Both the position numbers and the translations under genes were made by a program. The notes under the pieces are model-generated. The model made no database searches and had not been told where the DNA came from. It worked only from the letters and a program-made list of their open reading frames with translations. Positions 52,662 through 61,799 of a stretch of DNA of 64,000 nt are shown piece after piece. Numbering within the stretch: position 1 is the first letter of the stretch; each line of letters begins with the position of its first letter. Source of the stretch: Psococerastis gibbosa (lineage: Eukaryota; Arthropoda; Insecta; Psocodea; Psocidae); NCBI GenBank assembly GCA_963971405.1, contig OZ020485.1, positions 13,330,001 through 13,394,000 on the forward strand. Direction: 5' to 3'.

Positions 52662-54868
52662 AAGTAATAGACCATAATAGGCTTAGTGAACTTTTAAAAA
52701 ACGAGTCATGGGCGGCAGTTCTGGAAGAAACAGATACAGATAAATGCGCCCAAAGTTTTCAAACTACCCTCAACAGCAACATAGGTGCCAGCAAGAAACA
52801 AATGAAAATTTCTAATCGCGTAACAAAATTAAAACCGTGGATGAATAATGATCTACTAATACTAATAAGGCAACGTGACAAACTAAAACTAAAACTAAAT
52901 TGCCAGCAAACTAACGTAGCCCTGAGGCAAGACTATAAAAAGAATAATAATAGGGTGAAACGCGAAATAATTAAAACAAAAAACTGTTATTACAAAGGAA
53001 AACTACAAGAACATAAAAACAACTTAAAGAAAACTTGGGAAACTATTAACGAAATAACTGATAACACGAAGATACATCACGAGATCACAGAAATTACTGA
53101 TAGTAGGGGTCACTCAATAAATAACAGTAACCTAAAGGAGATGTGCGATACTTTCAATTACTACTTTTCCACTGTGGGTGAAAGACTTGCTGCAAATTTA
53201 CCATTAGCACAAGCTTACCAAGATGGGGCAAATAACAATCCAACATCCATATTCTTAACTCCTATTGATGAAACAGAGACAATGAAATATATTTCCCAGT
53301 TAAAGTCTAAATCATCTTCAGGTCCTGACAAAATCTCTAGTTCCTTTCTTAAGAAGCATGCGGAACACTTACTTGAACCTCTCACCCATCTCATAAACCT
53401 CTCATTAACAAATGCGGTGTTCCCTAAAGTACTTAAAATTGCTGAAGTCATACCTGTTCATAAAAAAGGCCCAAAGACTGTCATGTCTAACTATAGACCG
53501 ATATCACTTACGAGTACCATTGCTAAACTTATTGAGAAAACTATCAAATCAAGACTGACCAACTTCTTAGAAACAACAAACTACCTATCAAACAACCAAT
53601 ACGGATTCAGAAATGGACGTAGTACTCAAGACGCGATTGCAAAACTTTCATCCCTACTATATAAGGATCTTGACGACGGAAACCACCCCGTATGCATATT
53701 CATAGACCTTGAAAAAGCTTTTGACACAGTGTCCCATGAGTTATTGCTTAAAAAACTTAATCGTGCCGGAATTAGAGGCCACGCTAACAACCTAATAAGA
53801 TCTTTTTTAACAGACAGGCAACAATTCGTACGACTTTCCAAAACTAATAACGGTTATCAAACGTCTTCCCTAAGTTGCACAACAACTGTGACATGCGGGA
53901 TCCCTCAAGGTACAGTCCTGGGTCCTCTGTTATTCTTGATTTTTATAAATAGCCTACTCGAAATGAATCTGGATGGTACTCTGCTGGGTTTCGCTGATGA
54001 TACAACTCTATACTTTTCAGGCAAAACCTGGGACGACACACATACTAAAGCAGGAAATGGAATTAAGAGAGTTAAAGAATGGCTAGCTAACAATCAGCTT
54101 ACTCTTAATACCTCTAAGACGGAATACATCACATTCAGCCTTACCGCAACGGGCCAACCTGCCAGATCATCCATAAAGTTACATGAAAGACTATGCGACC
54201 CTAACGTCCCCGATTGCACATGTCATGTTATAAAAAGAGTAGATAACTACAAATACCTAGGGGTGACAATAGACAAACATTTGAAATGGGCTGAACACAT
54301 TGCACTTACAGCTAAACGGGTACGGAAGACAATATACAAATTTAAATTACTCAGACAAATACTTGACATTAATTTACTGAGGCAAGTTTATCTCTCGCTA
54401 GTCAACTCTATAGCATCCTACAGTTTATTGGCTTGGGGAGGTGCCCACCAAACTCATCTAGAACCTGTAGAAATCTCTATAAGACATGTCATTAGAGTCA
54501 GTTTGAGAAAACATTACCTGTACCCATCCCTAACACTGTACAACGAATTCAAGGTACCATCGATAAAATCATCTTACTGCTTCCAATTATTAACATATAG
54601 GTTACAGCAAAATCTGTCGCTCCAGGGACAAAGTGAATTCATCCAACATAACCGGATTACCCGCCTGCGTGAGAGTCGCAATCTCCAAATACCTACTTTT
54701 AAAACAGCCTCGTACAAACATTCCCACTTATATTTAGGGATTTTAGCTTTTAACGCACTACCAACTGATCTTAAAACATTAATGCCAGATAAGAAGTGCC
54801 GTAAAACAATTAAGCAATTTCTGCATAGTAATCCACAGTTTATAAACATAATATATCCGGGAGAATAG
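52634..54868 (+). CDS. LINE reverse transcriptase ORF, 744 aa
   Basis: Target-primed reverse transcription of the element's RNA. The first in-frame ATG (52634) is internal; the true start lies in the broken endonuclease region. The RT core runs from about residue 270 (VIPVHKKGP, SNYRPISLTS) through catalytic IDLEKAFDTVSH (about 357), GIPQGTVLGPLLF (about 421) and FADD (about 452; usually YADD) to YKYLGVTID (about 539). The thumb/connection follows with NSIASYSLLAWGG. No RNase H. The frame is open to the TAG at 54866-54868. Codon use is AT-rich. Confidence 0.9.
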   Translation: MYEKRNKLVEVIDHNRLSELLKNESWAAVLEETDTDKCAQSFQTTLNSNIGASKKQMKISNRVTKLKPWMNNDLLILIRQRDKLKLKLNCQQTNVALRQDYKKNNNRVKREIIKTKNCYYKGKLQEHKNNLKKTWETINEITDNTKIHHEITEITDSRGHSINNSNLKEMCDTFNYYFSTVGERLAANLPLAQAYQDGANNNPTSIFLTPIDETETMKYISQLKSKSSSGPDKISSSFLKKHAEHLLEPLTHLINLSLTNAVFPKVLKIAEVIPVHKKGPKTVMSNYRPISLTSTIAKLIEKTIKSRLTNFLETTNYLSNNQYGFRNGRSTQDAIAKLSSLLYKDLDDGNHPVCIFIDLEKAFDTVSHELLLKKLNRAGIRGHANNLIRSFLTDRQQFVRLSKTNNGYQTSSLSCTTTVTCGIPQGTVLGPLLFLIFINSLLEMNLDGTLLGFADDTTLYFSGKTWDDTHTKAGNGIKRVKEWLANNQLTLNTSKTEYITFSLTATGQPARSSIKLHERLCDPNVPDCTCHVIKRVDNYKYLGVTIDKHLKWAEHIALTAKRVRKTIYKFKLLRQILDINLLRQVYLSLVNSIASYSLLAWGGAHQTHLEPVEISIRHVIRVSLRKHYLYPSLTLYNEFKVPSIKSSYCFQLLTYRLQQNLSLQGQSEFIQHNRITRLRESRNLQIPTFKTASYKHSHLYLGILAFNALPTDLKTLMPDKKCRKTIKQFLHSNPQFINIIYPGE

Positions 54869-55092
54869 CTTGACGAAGAGAATGCCAATGTGCCAAATAA
54901 TGTATAATGTACCGCATACCTAGTTTTATTATTTAATTATTATTCTATAATTAATATTAACATCTTATAATACTAACCTAGCAACTAAGACAGAACCCAT
55001 CACGGGCCACATGGCCTATAGGGTTCATTTCCTAATATGTATATTTTGTATTGTTTTCTTAATTTTGAATATATTGATTGATTGATTGATTG

Positions 55093-55122
55093 AATAATGT
55101 CCGAAATCCATGGGGTCGTGGA
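55093..55122. repeat. Right half of the split repeat (cf. 1-70)
   Basis: AATAATGTCCGAAATCCATG and GGGTCGTGG resume the sequence of bases 42-70 directly after the LINE's (TTGA)n tail. Confidence 0.5.
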
Positions 55123-55944
55123 CTCGTGGGTCTAGGTTCATGTTCCCATCCCAACCAGGGACGGTCTGTGGACCACTATTATTATTATTTTTTTTTAAGA
55201 AGTAGAAGGCTTTCAAGGATATCCCTATATTTAGCTTACAGCATGATTTTAATGCACGGCATAGTTAATGTGAAACTAACGCACGCACGCATCACTATTT
55301 CAAAATTCATTGTATTTTCGGCTTAATCATTTTGTTAATAGCAACTCTTAATTAAGTCATTCTCCAGAAGTCCGCGGACCACCGGTTGGGAACCCCTGAT
55401 ATAAAGTCTTTCAGGACATTATAAATGTATCTTATATATATATAAATGATCTTCTTACAATATTTCGTTAAGCATGCATGGGGAGAAGGGTATTCCTCTA
55501 TTCTCCATGCGTATGTAACACGTTCAAATTCCTAGCTTGAATTGCCCGCAGAATACGTACATAAATCGACTCAACCAAAGAAATGGCTCTTAATTTTGAT
55601 ATACATGTTACTTTCAGGCTGGGCAGATGGGCATCCAAAGCTCAATCAATCAGTCAATCAACCGATTCGGCAGTCGTGGCTGAGATTATGCTGGAGGTTC
55701 TCCCCATAAGCTAAACATAGTGGACATTAAGGTAGTGAAGACCACCAAGAACCCAAGGTCAAGTGCGCATAACTTCTACCTTGTCAGAACTGCTTCTTGA
55801 ATTTTTCATTTTCAAATATTTTCTTTTCTTATGTTGCCACCCTTTTGTCTTTTACCACCTTTGCCATTTTATTTGACATTTTTTCCTACGATTCACTTCA
55901 ATTGGCCATACTTGGCCTATGGTTAAGTGCTATCTACTCTATTG
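55123..55944. other. Mostly unassigned
   Basis: GGACCACCGGTTGGGAACCC plus CTG at about 55377-55399 resembles a hAT right terminal repeat. A weak left counterpart (CCCAACCAGGGACGGTCTG) is at about 55154. Ends not provable. Confidence 0.35.
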
Positions 55945-56085
55945 TTGTCTTCTTCTACTGGCTCTACACCCCTCTGAGCTTTAGCCTACTTGACAACACT
56001 CTTCCAGTCATCTCGGTTTTTTACAACGCTCCACCATCTACTCCCAACTCATCTTTCCAGCGTGTTCGAGGATTTGCTGGTCAAG
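55945..56085 (-). pseudogene. LINE ORF2 C-terminal tail fragment (family W)
   Basis: Minus sequence GAGTTGGGAGTAGATGGTGG, AACCGAGATGACTGGAAGAG and an AGAAGAAGAC tail match the 47 kb copy with small deletions. Confidence 0.65.
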
Positions 56086-56470
56086 CTACTCTTATTATGA
56101 ACGACATTCTTTTGATTTGCAGCAACTGTTGCTAGAGGAATTTAAAACATGAACGACACACTTGTAACAACATACAAACTTTCTATCCGTACAATTTGCA
56201 TGCAATTACTATTGGCTAGACATGCATAGGTATGTTTTTCCTTGCTGCAGGCATCCTAAACAACTAGCTGGGCTTGTGTATATTACGGCGATAATTTTGG
56301 AATAACCGCGGAAAATGAAAACAGGTTTACGGAGGAACTAATTAATTTAGCGGGGCCTGGTTGGGAATCGACGGGATTTTGTTTGATCCGACAAACATGC
56401 ATTCCATCCTGTTGTATAGCGGAGTGGCTTAGCGCCCCCCTCCCCCTATATGGCCCGCTCCCCCATATAC

Positions 56471-57125
56471 ACCGCATACCATTATGCTCCCCATTGTTTC
56501 TGCTTTAAGTTCTGCGGCGTTAAGCCATCAATAATGAGATTTCACTTTATACGAATGAGATATCATTATTATAATTCATTATTTAAAAACAGTTGCCTGA
56601 AATAATGAATCAATCAATTACTGTATTTTTTTACATTTATTTTTGACTTAGTCTGACATTGTAATCCGGCTCGAAGGACCATTTTCACAGAATACCTTCT
56701 CCTAAACACCTACCGCATACCATGATGCTCCCCATTGTTTCTGCTTTAAGTTCTGCGGCGTTAAGCTATCAATAGGCTAATGAGATTTTACTATATATGA
56801 ATGAGATATCATTATTATCATTCATTATTTAAAATTAGTTGCCTGAACTAATGAATCAATCCATTACTGAATTTTTTTACATTTATTTTTGACTTAGTCA
56901 GACATTGTAATCCGGCACGAAGGACCATGTTCACAGAATACCTTCTCCTAAACACCTACTGCATACCATAATGCTTCCATTGTTTCTCCTTAAGTTCTGC
57001 GTTCAGCCTTCAATAATGAGTTTCACTTTACATAAATTATGATCCCATAATTAATTGTTCCATTACAGAAATTTTACTTTTTAATAAAGTTAGACATTGT
57101 AATCCGCCTCGAAGGACCAAGTACG
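56471..57125. repeat. Tandem array, three ~240-bp units
   Basis: Units start at 56471, 56712 and 56958 with ACCGCATACCATNATGCTCC. Each contains TTCTGCGGCGTTAAGC, an ATGAGATATCATTATTAT hairpin-like segment, CAGACATTGTAATCCGGC and CGAAGGACC. Units 1 and 2 are about 93 percent identical by eye; unit 3 is deleted in the middle. Confidence 0.9.
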
Positions 57126-57237
57126 CAGAGTTTCTTAGCCTGTTGAATCAATTCCGCGACCCGTTATTTAGCAGACAGTATTTGTATTGTCTCGGCACTC
57201 ATATTTCCAAATGAGTACATTTTCATTTTTCTCAAAG

Positions 57238-57760
57238 TCAACATAAATAGACTACAAGCGATAATAGACAAGCTGTGACATGGTTACTATTGTCACATTG
57301 CAATATTGTGTTGCATCTGACATTGAAATAGAACAGTTTTAAGTTCATCTCACAGTGTCTATTCTTCCTCGTCTTCTTCTGTCTCTTCTTCCGGTGCTGC
57401 TGCTCTAGTACAGGTCTTTCCCACCACCTATTTCCCCACCGCATGGTTCCAAGTCGTCTTCTACCTACCTGTACTTGCCACCCAGAGTTGCACCCAAAAT
57501 CTTTGATGTCCCAACAGATATCCTCTTTAAGTCTCCTCGTCCCTCCACCAGCTTGGACTATCTGTCTCTCGCGCCACCCCATTTTTGACAGCATTGTTCC
57601 ACTTGATTCTCTGCCCATACTTGCCAAAGAAAATCTTCGATGTCACAACTGACATCTTTCTTACGTCTCCTACTCCCTTTATCGCTTCAGACTGTTGCTC
57701 TATGTCTCATTATGTCTTTCGCGCCACATTCTTCTTGACGGCCTAGTTCTACGTCTTCAA
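57238..57760 (-). other. Duplicated coding-like segment, unrecognised
   Basis: About 125 bases are tandemly duplicated. AAAATCTTTGATGTCCCAAC with TCTCGCGCCACCCCATTTTT (57498-57589) corresponds to AAAATCTTCGATGTCACAAC with TTTCGCGCCACATTCTTCTT (57628-57736). The minus frame 57238-57627 is rich in Arg, Trp and Lys and ends in a Lys/Arg/Glu run, which is reminiscent of LINE ORF2 tails, but I cannot assign it. Confidence 0.3.
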
Positions 57761-59384
57761 CTGCCTCCATTGGTTCCTTAATTTTGCATTGTCACCTTTT
57801 GGAATTTTGCTCTCCGTACTCCATACTATACAATATTATCTAGTCCTTTTAAAAATACATTTGAACCTTACTTCTAAAATTCATTGTACATTTTCCTAAC
57901 AATTCCTGCAATTAGTGTTCCAGTTATCAAATACAGCTACTACAAATTAAAAATTATATTAAAATTTACAAACATAATAAGCATCATCATTGAATTGTAC
58001 TCAGGAAAGAAGAAAATTGAGGGAATAAACTAGAAGCTGGGGATTTAATTAAAAAGAAAACGGAATAACAAAGGAGGGAGCGAGTGGTGGCCTGCATTAG
58101 AATAACAAAGAAGGCGATATCCTGATGGAAAATGCAGAGCCCAGTAATGAAAAGTATGAAAAATTCATGGGAGCAATAGTGGGGGAGGAGGGGGCCCAGC
58201 CGGTGCAACGCCCCCCTCCCCCCTCCTCCTCTCCGCCAATGTCATTTACTTCTCATTTTGTAAATCCAGTTTTTGTAATTCAATCGTGTCCCACCGCAGT
58301 GGTTGGCAACTGATGGGAGTTTGGCCCCGAGGTGAGATGTCCATTTTTTGTATTTATTTATTTTTTGTTGGTTTTGCGTTAGAGATTGAATTTATTTTTG
58401 GTGCAGTTGCAAGCTATGTGTGCGAAACTACTGTTGTTGTTGAAAAGGTGTGGGTAAGGAAAGTCTGGATTTGAAGGGGCGTAAACGGATGTGACGTCTA
58501 AATGAAGGATATGAGACTAGGTTCGAAAACACCCAAGGTAATTAAATATACTATATGGCGCCTTACCATAAATAAAGAAATATATATTTCTTTTAAATTT
58601 TACAATACAGGAGTAATCTACAAATAATTGACAAGTAAGTATAAAGTAAAATCGCCAAAATATCGTCAAAATCAGGTCATTGTGCTAGTATAATGGGCAG
58701 GCCAACAAATTATAAAACAGAAATAATGTCAGGGTGTCCAATGCATTGGTGTATGATATATTCATATAATTAGTTAATTACAAAGACTTGCACTGCCGTA
58801 GATACGTGATAAAGCAGTAGAATCCGAGATGGTAGGCCGTCGTCGATCTGAAAGAGTACTTCCAAACGTTTTGTCAATATCTCCGGTCGACATCTTCAGT
58901 GGAACTGCGCAGAAGATTGTCTCTCGTAGGTTCCGCAGCAACTCCCTGCAATCATCCTCCTCTTCTCTCTGTCCTGCGCCTTTCTCTTCAGGTCTTGGTG
59001 CGTTCGAGCTCCTGTGTCATAATGGGTAAGCAATAACAGCGGATTAATTCAGGAGTGACCGATATCTACATTCCACATCGTCTTATTAAACATAGATGAG
59101 CGAAAAAATAGGGAAATAAAGGTAGGTCTGATTTCGAGTGAAAAACATGCGATGTAGTGGGAATATAGGCCAGTAGTTGAACATAACCCGAAATCATCAA
59201 CATGAAAGGAGCAACAAGGGGTAGTTCCCCGGCACGCACGTTTTCCTCCATCGATCACAAAAATTGAAAAAGGTTGTGATCCTTTCCGCGGGTGCCTTCC
59301 TGGACAGTTCACAATTACTTCATTCAAACTTTTCAGATAGGTATTGATTATTGGATTGTTGTTATGCATTTCTATTTATAAGTT
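57761..59384. other. No supported gene
   Basis: 58815-58900 (CAGTAGAATCCGAGATGGTA and ACTTCCAAACGTTTTGTCA) is related to the fold-back element at 18934. Nothing else is recognised. Confidence 0.35.
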
Positions 59385-59575
59385 AGTAGAAGGAAAGCTT
59401 TGCGAAGATAGAAATGATCGATTTTGAGATTCCAGTGGATTTATACGTTTTGATGTCCCAGGAACCAAACAATTTTATACGACATGTCTGTCTGTCGGTG
59501 TGTCGTTGATTTGTGGGCTAAATAATCGGTTTAGAATAAAGGCCCACAAAAATCATATTCTGAGATCCTGTAGCT
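59385..59575 (+). mobile_element. HINE-like element, partial copy 5a
   Basis: GGAAAGCTTTGCGAAGATAG, GATTTTGAGATTCCAGTGGA and ATGTCTGTCTGTCGGTGTGT match the 5' third of the family, more diverged than its neighbours. It stops at about 59575, where copy 5b begins. Confidence 0.65.
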
Positions 59576-59579
59576 TTTT

Positions 59580-60479
59580 GCTTTCCAATTTATACGTAGT
59601 ATGAGGGAAGCTTTGTGATGGTAGAAATTTTCGATTCCGAGATTTCAACGGATTTACACGTTTTGAGGTACCAGGAACCCAAAAAAGTGGTTTTTACGAA
59701 ATGTCTGTCTGTCGCTCTGTCTGTCTGTCTGTCTGTGCGTCGATTTCCGGGCAAACTACTCGGTCGATTTTGATGTAATTCGGCATGTAGGTTCACAAAA
59801 ACCATACCTCGGGAAGTTTTTATTTTTATTTTGGGCTAACTCAATTTGGAGGGGGGGGGGGTTTATTTTCAAAAAACTCATAAAAAAATCTAAAAATATT
59901 ATTTATCTAAAACGGCTCCAACGATTTCTTTTAAATTCACATATATTGTAGTCGTTACAATTGTTGACAAAATGCGGGGGGTCGCCTGCTCCTTGATAGT
60001 TTGCTTCTGGGGGTAAAAAAATAAAAATAACTCAATTTGATTGATAAAATGATAAATGACTAAAAAATAATTTTTCTGCGAAACTTTTCTATCGATGATT
60101 TCTACCTTCAGGCATGTTTTAGGTGTTAAATTGAGTAACGAAACTGGACAGGTTGTTTTCCCAAAAAACTATTTGGTTTTGCACAAAAAATTATTTTTTG
60201 AAAAAATGATAGAAAATTCACGTTCAAATGCATTGCATGCCCTGTCATAATTACTGTGTGGTCATGTGTTGTTGTGACCTATCTATAATTTACCTCACCT
60301 CCAGTGACGTCAGGTGGACAACCCCCCCCCCCCCCCGAGATGCCCGAAATTTAACTATAGGAAAATTATTGCTTTTCAATTTATACGTAGAAAGCTTTGT
60401 TTACCATGAAATTACTCATTTTCTCTAGCTACTACTTGATAAATTGGAAAGCATGTTCGAGTAAACTCGGACCGGTTCT
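59580..60479 (+). mobile_element. HINE-like element, copy 5b (full length)
   Basis: Best complete copy, 900 bp. It has the 5' compound palindrome, (GTCT)n at about 59701-59733, the conserved body, TAAATTGGAAAGC (60440-60452), the hairpin CGAGTAAACTCG (60458-60469) and GGACCGGTTCT. A 20-base partial 5' end (GCTTTTCAATTTATACGTAG) is duplicated inside near 60371. C16 tract near 60321. Confidence 0.85.
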
Positions 60480-60681
60480 TTTAGTTTGGGCTTACTCAAT
60501 TAAAAAAAAAAAAAAAACGGCTAACAGCTAAAGCCATTTGTTCTTTATGCGCATATATTGTGGTCGTTTTGAATTCAATAATATCCAAATAGGTAGCTTG
60601 CCCCAGTGGCGGACCGTGACTGGAAATTATTTGGCATTTTCGGATTCCGTGGCCCCTTCCACAGGTCAAAAATATATTATT

Positions 60682-61150
60682 GCTTTCCAATTTATACGTA
60701 GTATAAAGAAAGCTTTGTGATGGTTGAAATTTTTGATTCCGAGATTTCATGTTTCAAACTACTCGATCGATTTAGATGAAATTTGGCATGTAGGTTAACA
60801 AAAATCATACCTCGAGATTGTTTTTTTAATAGGGGCTAACTCAATTTTATGGGGGGTTTATTCTCAAAAAACTCCAAAAAACGTCTAAAAAATTTATTTC
60901 TTATAAACAGCACCAACGATTTCTTTTAAATTCACATACGTGTAAATTGAAATCGTCATTAATGTCAACAAAATGCGGTGGGTCGCGTGCCCTTTAATAG
61001 TTTGCTTCTGGGGGTAAATAAATAAAAAATTCTTTTTTGAAGAAATTATGAAAAATACATTGCCTGCCCTGTCATTGTTACTATACTGTTACAATATATT
61101 GGTCCAGAATATGCAATTGAGTTTTAAGGGGTTTTTAATATATTGAGGTG
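60682..61150 (+). mobile_element. HINE-like element, copy 5c (microsatellite lost)
   Basis: An intact 5' palindrome and TGATGGTTGAAATTTTTGAT. It then jumps, deleting the microsatellite block, to AAACTACTCGATCGATTT. The body continues to about 61150 without the 3' hairpin. Confidence 0.75.
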
Positions 61151-61219
61151 GATTTTTTTCCCTTGGACGTACGGCCCCACACAACTATTTTTGGACCGGG
61201 AAATGCCCGTCTGCCAGTC

Positions 61220-61480
61220 TGCCTCTGGCTTGCTCCTTGATAGTTTGGTTCTGCAGAAAAAATAACAAAAGTGGCTCAATTTTCATGAAACATTACCAAA
61301 AAATTATTTTTCAGCGAAACCTTTCATCGATGCTTTCTAACCTCAGGTTGCTTTACCACGCAAAGTTTTGGTTTTGAATAAAACGGTTTTTTTTTCGAAG
61401 AAATTATGGGTAATTTATGCCCCAATACATTGAATACCCCGTCATTATTACTGTGCTGCTTTAATTGGTCTGCCCCCTGT
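61220..61480 (+). mobile_element. HINE-like element, partial copy 5d
   Basis: CTTGATAGTTTGGTTCTGCA, AAAAATTATTTTTCAGCGAAA and CCCCGTCATTATTACTGTGC match the body of the family. Both ends missing. Confidence 0.65.
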
Positions 61481-61630
61481 AGACTGTGCAATTGACCCAT
61501 CGATCAATTCCGTACTTTGGGATAGGGAAGTCGAGGCAACCAAAATGTAACCTTAGATTTATAGTTACACTGATACCGACTGCCGCAGTTTATCTCTAGA
61601 TAAAGGTTAATGAAATAAATAAATAGTGGA

Positions 61631-61799
61631 ATTTTGTTCTATTATTAAGCCGGCCTAGTAGAGTTACACTCAATTGGAAAGGCCCGAGGTCACCTGCTTT
61701 ACATGTCCTCCGAAGCATGACCAGAAAATGTAGTAATTGTGGGGCTCAAACCTTTCGGGTGAAAGTTGGAGTCAGTACCACTACTCTATATGTCCTGAT
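61631..61799 (-). mobile_element. tRNA-derived SINE (copy 5)
   Basis: Head at the 61799 end (ATCAGGACATATAGAGTAGT), damaged B box, conserved body (CTTCGGAGGACATGTAAAGC, CTAGGCCGGCTTAATAATAG) and tail AACAAAA. Confidence 0.8.

Larger units (their letters stand above)
51868..55093 (+). mobile_element. CR1/L2/Daphne-group LINE, nearly intact
   Basis: Endonuclease, RT ORF, a roughly 225-base 3' UTR and a (TTGA)n tail (about 55073-55093). No ORF1 or RNase H is visible. Endonuclease and RT motif style fits the CR1/L2/Daphne group; exact clade needs a tree. The 5' part may be truncated or displaced by the HINE-like copy. Confidence 0.8.

Noticed and set aside
57238-57627. 129-codon ORF as a real gene
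   Set aside because: Composition is skewed, part is a tandem duplicate and the end is a Lys/Arg/Glu run. More likely repeat debris.
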